The notes beneath the pieces were generated by a model that worked only from the letters and a program-made list of their open reading frames with translations, was not told where the DNA came from and searched no databases. From Sphingomonadales bacterium UBA6174 (GTDB lineage: Bacteria; Pseudomonadota; Alphaproteobacteria; Sphingomonadales; Sphingomonadaceae): a stretch of 8,696 bases of DNA. Shown here one piece after another: positions 6,770 through 8,696 of this stretch. The position numbers and the translations under genes are program-made. Positions within the stretch are counted from its first letter, which is position 1, and each line of letters opens with the position of its first letter. The stretch is taken from NCBI GenBank assembly GCA_002422945.1, contig DITW01000024.1, forward strand, positions 6,132 to 14,827. Direction: 5' to 3'.

Positions 6770-7113
6770 TTCGCTTCCTCATCCGTCTGATGCAATTCAC
6801 TTGAAGTGTCAGTTGCGTTGCTTTGCGCGGCCGCCATCGCCCATGTGACAATGCGGGATAGGTCCTTGCGGAAAAACCACATTACGCCAGCCACCGCAAT
6901 CGCGATAAAAGTCGGTTTGCGGGCGCGCACATAATCGGCGGCTTGATCCGCCAATTTATTGCTCTGCAACCGCACCCGCTCAAACGCACTATCTGCCAAT
7001 ACTGCGGGGTCGAGGCGATGCTGCACCATTGCCAGCGTTTCCGTCAGACGCGCGCGTGCAGCCAATCGTTCGGCAGCGGCTAATCGGATGCGCGCGTCAA
7101 TGTCGCTGGTCAT
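6766..7113 (-). CDS. DUF3618-like single-pass membrane protein
   Basis: The 115-residue protein has an N-terminal amphipathic helix (6-36) with ARARLTETLAMVQHRLDP, similar to the R-x-x-L-x-x-T-L-x-x-L pattern of DUF3618. A probable coiled segment (about 43-63) follows, then one membrane helix PTFIAIAVAGVMWFF (67-81) flanked by basic residues on both sides, and a short polar tail. No signal peptide is present. It begins inside the stop of the holin-like gene (ATGA, 7113-7110) with only a weak upstream AGCAGG, so translation probably depends on coupling. It ends inside the next gene's start. DUF3618 members commonly sit next to Phage_holin_3_6 proteins, as here. The family call is moderate; function is unknown. 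Confidence 0.82.
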   Translation of the reverse strand: MTSDIDARIRLAAAERLAARARLTETLAMVQHRLDPAVLADSAFERVRLQSNKLADQAADYVRARKPTFIAIAVAGVMWFFRKDLSRIVTWAMAAAQSNATDTSSELHQTDEEAK

Positions 7114-7532
7114 GCCTGCTCATCATGTTGGATGTTAGCATCCTGCAAGATCGCCATATCGGCCTTGGCCTGCGCGAACAGCAGACCGACATTGATCCAC
7201 GCCCGCCGCGCGAGAATATAGCCGGCAAGGCACGCCAGCGCCGCCGTCACAATCGCCGCCACCGGCAAGGGCATATATTCGGCCAGTGAAAGACCCAGCA
7301 GCATGATCGTCGCGACCAGCCCGGCCATCGCAATGGCAAGACCGGTCGCGCCCAAGGCAATAAACGGGCGAGCCTCATAGATACGACGCGTCGCGAGCAG
7401 GCGGCGATGATCAAGTTCGGCGCGGACGAGATCCGTGCCATCATCGATCAACCGACCGAAAAGCTCCTTTACGCTCTCCTCATCCTCGGGTTTATCACCC
7501 GTGGCTGGTTGATCGTCGCTATGTTGCCCCAT
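7110..7532 (-). CDS. Phage_holin_3_6 / YqjE-like membrane protein
   Basis: The 140-residue protein has an acidic N-terminus (1-25) and an amphipathic helix VKELFGRLIDDGTDLVRAEL (21-40), which is characteristic of the Phage_holin_3_6 (putative actinobacterial holin-X) family that includes E. coli YqjE. Two membrane helices follow at about 57-82 and 88-108, then a charged C-terminal helix. Despite the family name, chromosomal members are not known lysis proteins and no endolysin or phage gene is near. The ribosome binding site is weak (AGG about ten bases upstream). The gene starts 33 bases after the ElaB/YqjD-like gene and overlaps the DUF3618-like gene by four bases, so it belongs to one operon with them. 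The family call is good; the role is unknown. Confidence 0.87.
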   Translation of the reverse strand: MGQHSDDQPATGDKPEDEESVKELFGRLIDDGTDLVRAELDHRRLLATRRIYEARPFIALGATGLAIAMAGLVATIMLLGLSLAEYMPLPVAAIVTAALACLAGYILARRAWINVGLLFAQAKADMAILQDANIQHDEQA

Positions 7533-7565
7533 GTGTGTGCGTTGCCTATTCGTTTATGATGCAGA

Positions 7566-8051
7566 TCAGGCCGCGCCTGTGTCGCTTGGTTCAGACGCTG
7601 CGCCATTGCCCGATTTCACCAGTCGCGCCAGCAGAAAACCAGCCGCCGCAGCCGCACCAATGGCAACGGCAGGGCGTTTGCGAACAAACTCGCGGGTGTT
7701 TTCGACCATCTGATCCACATCCTTGGCGCGCAGATCGACAGCCATCGCGGCCATCTTGCCTGCCATATCGGCCAGATAATCGGGATATTTATCGCCAAAA
7801 CGCTCGCGCATCTTGGCGGCGACATCATCGGTGAGCGTGGTCAGGTTTTCAAGCAAAGCGCTCGCTTTATCCCGGCCAACTTCAGCAAGTTCATGCGCCT
7901 TGGCCGTGGCCTGATCGCGCAGGCTGGGGGCTGCATCAGTTTGTTCGGCTGGCTTGGCCGTTTTGGCGGGCTTTTTAACGGCGGGCGCTTTGGCCTTGAT
8001 CAAAACAGGGGTTGGGGCGTGGCTAGGCGTCGTTGTCGTCGGTTGTTCCAT
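7566..8051 (-). CDS. ElaB/YqjD/DUF883-like tail-anchored protein with Ala/Pro/Lys-rich N-terminus
   Basis: This 161-residue protein resembles ElaB/YqjD. In E. coli these are inner-membrane proteins anchored by a C-terminal helix, and YqjD binds ribosomes in stationary phase. Residues 1-40 form a low-complexity segment with PAVKKPAKTAKPAEQ, like a histone H1 tail. Residues 43-120 are helical and charged (LRDQATAKAHELAEVGRDKA and onward). The C-terminus has the typical KRPAVAIGAAAAAGFLLARL membrane helix (about 125-145) followed by a short polar end. Two adjacent ATGs exist at 8054 and 8051; GAAGG (8062-8058) is three and six bases away respectively, so I prefer 8051, though 8054 is possible. 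It is the first gene of the minus-strand membrane cluster and divergent from eno. Ribosome or nucleic-acid binding is inferred from family and charge. Confidence 0.83.
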   Translation of the reverse strand: MEQPTTTTPSHAPTPVLIKAKAPAVKKPAKTAKPAEQTDAAPSLRDQATAKAHELAEVGRDKASALLENLTTLTDDVAAKMRERFGDKYPDYLADMAGKMAAMAVDLRAKDVDQMVENTREFVRKRPAVAIGAAAAAGFLLARLVKSGNGAASEPSDTGAA

Positions 8052-8054
8052 CAT

Positions 8055-8257
8055 CGACCTTCATCGCAAAAATTGGCATCGCATTTTGGGCGGTAATATA
8101 CCGCTATGGATCATGATATGGGCCGTATTCGTGTCAGATGCCAGTAGCGCCCCCATGATGATGCGAAAAATTATGGCGTTTTGCGACAAAATGCCTATGG
8201 AGCGCGATCAAGAGTTTGAACAGGCAAACGCGCCATTAGCATGTGGAGAAATCGAAC
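8055..8257. other. Divergent intergenic region between the membrane-protein cluster and eno
   Basis: This 203-base stretch holds no convincing gene and must contain promoters for both directions unless eno is read from elsewhere. It is more AT-rich than its surroundings. I see a 15-base palindrome at 8090-8104, a TTTTG-CGA-CAAAA inverted repeat at 8179-8191, and the eno ribosome binding site at its right end. A CTATGG at 8195-8200 could be an alphaproteobacterial -10 element for eno, but no good -35 lies at the right distance, so I do not call a promoter. Confidence 0.6.
8090..8104. repeat. 15-base palindrome, possible operator
   Basis: GCGGTA (8090-8095) and TACCGC (8099-8104) are perfect inverted arms around the centre ATA. 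Read on the minus strand the palindrome contains TATATT, a near match to a -10 element, about 40 bases before the ElaB/YqjD-like start; no convincing -35 accompanies it. A symmetric site at this place could be bound by a dimeric regulator. Hairpin formation in RNA is the alternative. Evidence is limited to symmetry and position. Confidence 0.35.
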
Positions 8258-8696
8258 ATGACTGCCATCATCAATATCCATGGTCGCCAGATCATCGACA
8301 GCCGCGGTAATCCAACGGTTGAAGTCGATGTATTGCTTGAAGATGGCAGCTTTGGCCGCGCCGCTGTGCCGTCGGGCGCATCGACCGGCGCGCATGAAGC
8401 TGTCGAACTGCGCGATGGCGAAAAGAACCGCTGGCTCGGCAAGGGCGTTTCACAGGCCGTTGCCAATGTGAACGGCGAAATCGCCGATGCTATCACCGGC
8501 ATGGAAGCCGAAGACCAGAGCGACATTGATTATCGCATGATCGATCTCGATGGCACGCCCAACAAGGGCCGCATCGGCGCGAACGCCATTCTCGGCGTGT
8601 CGATGGCGGTGGCCAAGGCTGCTGCCGAAGCGCGCGGTCTGCCGCTTTATCGCTATGTCGGCGGCGTGTCGGCCCATGTCCTGCCGGTGCCGATGA
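8258..8696 (+). CDS. eno: Enolase, 5' part only
   Basis: Enolase interconverts 2-phosphoglycerate and phosphoenolpyruvate in glycolysis and gluconeogenesis, and in many proteobacteria is also part of the RNA degradosome. About 146 of the usual 425-430 residues are present and the frame runs off the window edge. The N-terminal domain is unmistakable: INIHGRQIIDSRGNPTVEVD (5-24), the mobile SGAST loop (39-43) whose serine binds the second magnesium, GAHEAVELRDG, and later GANAILGVSMAVAKAAA. The ATG is preceded by GGAGA (8245-8249) with eight bases between. An ATG at 8241 is out of frame. It is divergent from the membrane-protein cluster, and nothing suggests a functional link between them. Confidence 0.97.
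   Translation, partial: MTAIINIHGRQIIDSRGNPTVEVDVLLEDGSFGRAAVPSGASTGAHEAVELRDGEKNRWLGKGVSQAVANVNGEIADAITGMEAEDQSDIDYRMIDLDGTPNKGRIGANAILGVSMAVAKAAAEARGLPLYRYVGGVSAHVLPVPM

Noticed and set aside
7110..7532. Phage holin / prophage remnant
   Set aside because: The family name includes holin, but the gene is embedded in a chromosomal operon with no endolysin, integrase, capsid or attachment-site sequences nearby.
7954..8310. Plus-strand 118-codon frame with a hydrophobic start running into eno
   Set aside because: It is antisense to the Ala/Lys-rich part of the ElaB/YqjD-like gene and overlaps the eno start out of frame. The hydrophobic look comes from reading the lysine and alanine codons backwards.

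Overview
The window is ordinary-looking chromosomal DNA of an alphaproteobacterium, most likely in the Sphingomonadales. I base this on moderately high GC, the split two-subunit glycine decarboxylase (GcvPA/GcvPB), the roughly 500-residue Ppx/GppA protein, the small DUF4170 protein, and a cluster of small membrane proteins common in sphingomonads. The genus cannot be fixed from the sequence alone. No tRNA, rRNA, CRISPR array, insertion sequence or prophage is visible.

Left half, plus strand (1-5314): the glycine cleavage operon gcvT (3' end only), gcvH, gcvPA and gcvPB, followed 38 bases later by a Ppx/GppA phosphatase gene. gcvT/gcvH and gcvPA/gcvPB overlap through ATGA. gcvH and gcvPA are separated by 42 bases holding a perfect 8-bp hairpin. 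Together GcvP (two subunits), GcvH (lipoyl carrier) and GcvT (aminomethyltransferase) turn glycine plus tetrahydrofolate into CO2, ammonia and methylene-tetrahydrofolate. The fourth partner, dihydrolipoamide dehydrogenase, is not in the window. The operon promoter, and any glycine riboswitch, would lie upstream of base 1.

Middle, minus strand (5358-6278): a 71-residue DUF4170 protein starting at TTG, and upstream of it a secreted MlaC/Ttg2D-type phospholipid-binding protein. mlaC has a good candidate promoter of its own. The DUF4170 leader can fold into a stem that captures part of its ribosome binding site.

Right part, minus strand (6377-8051): four small membrane-anchored proteins read toward mlaC. 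In order of transcription they are an ElaB/YqjD-like tail-anchored protein with an Ala/Pro/Lys-rich N-terminus, a Phage_holin_3_6/YqjE-like protein with two membrane helices, a DUF3618-like protein with one helix, and a short protein with one helix and a YtxH-like tail. The last three are chained by ATGA overlaps. The set resembles E. coli yqjD-yqjE in content and probably acts at the inner membrane. It is the least understood part of the window.

Right edge, plus strand (8258 onward): the 5' third of eno (enolase), divergent from the membrane cluster across a 203-base intergenic region that contains a 15-base palindrome.
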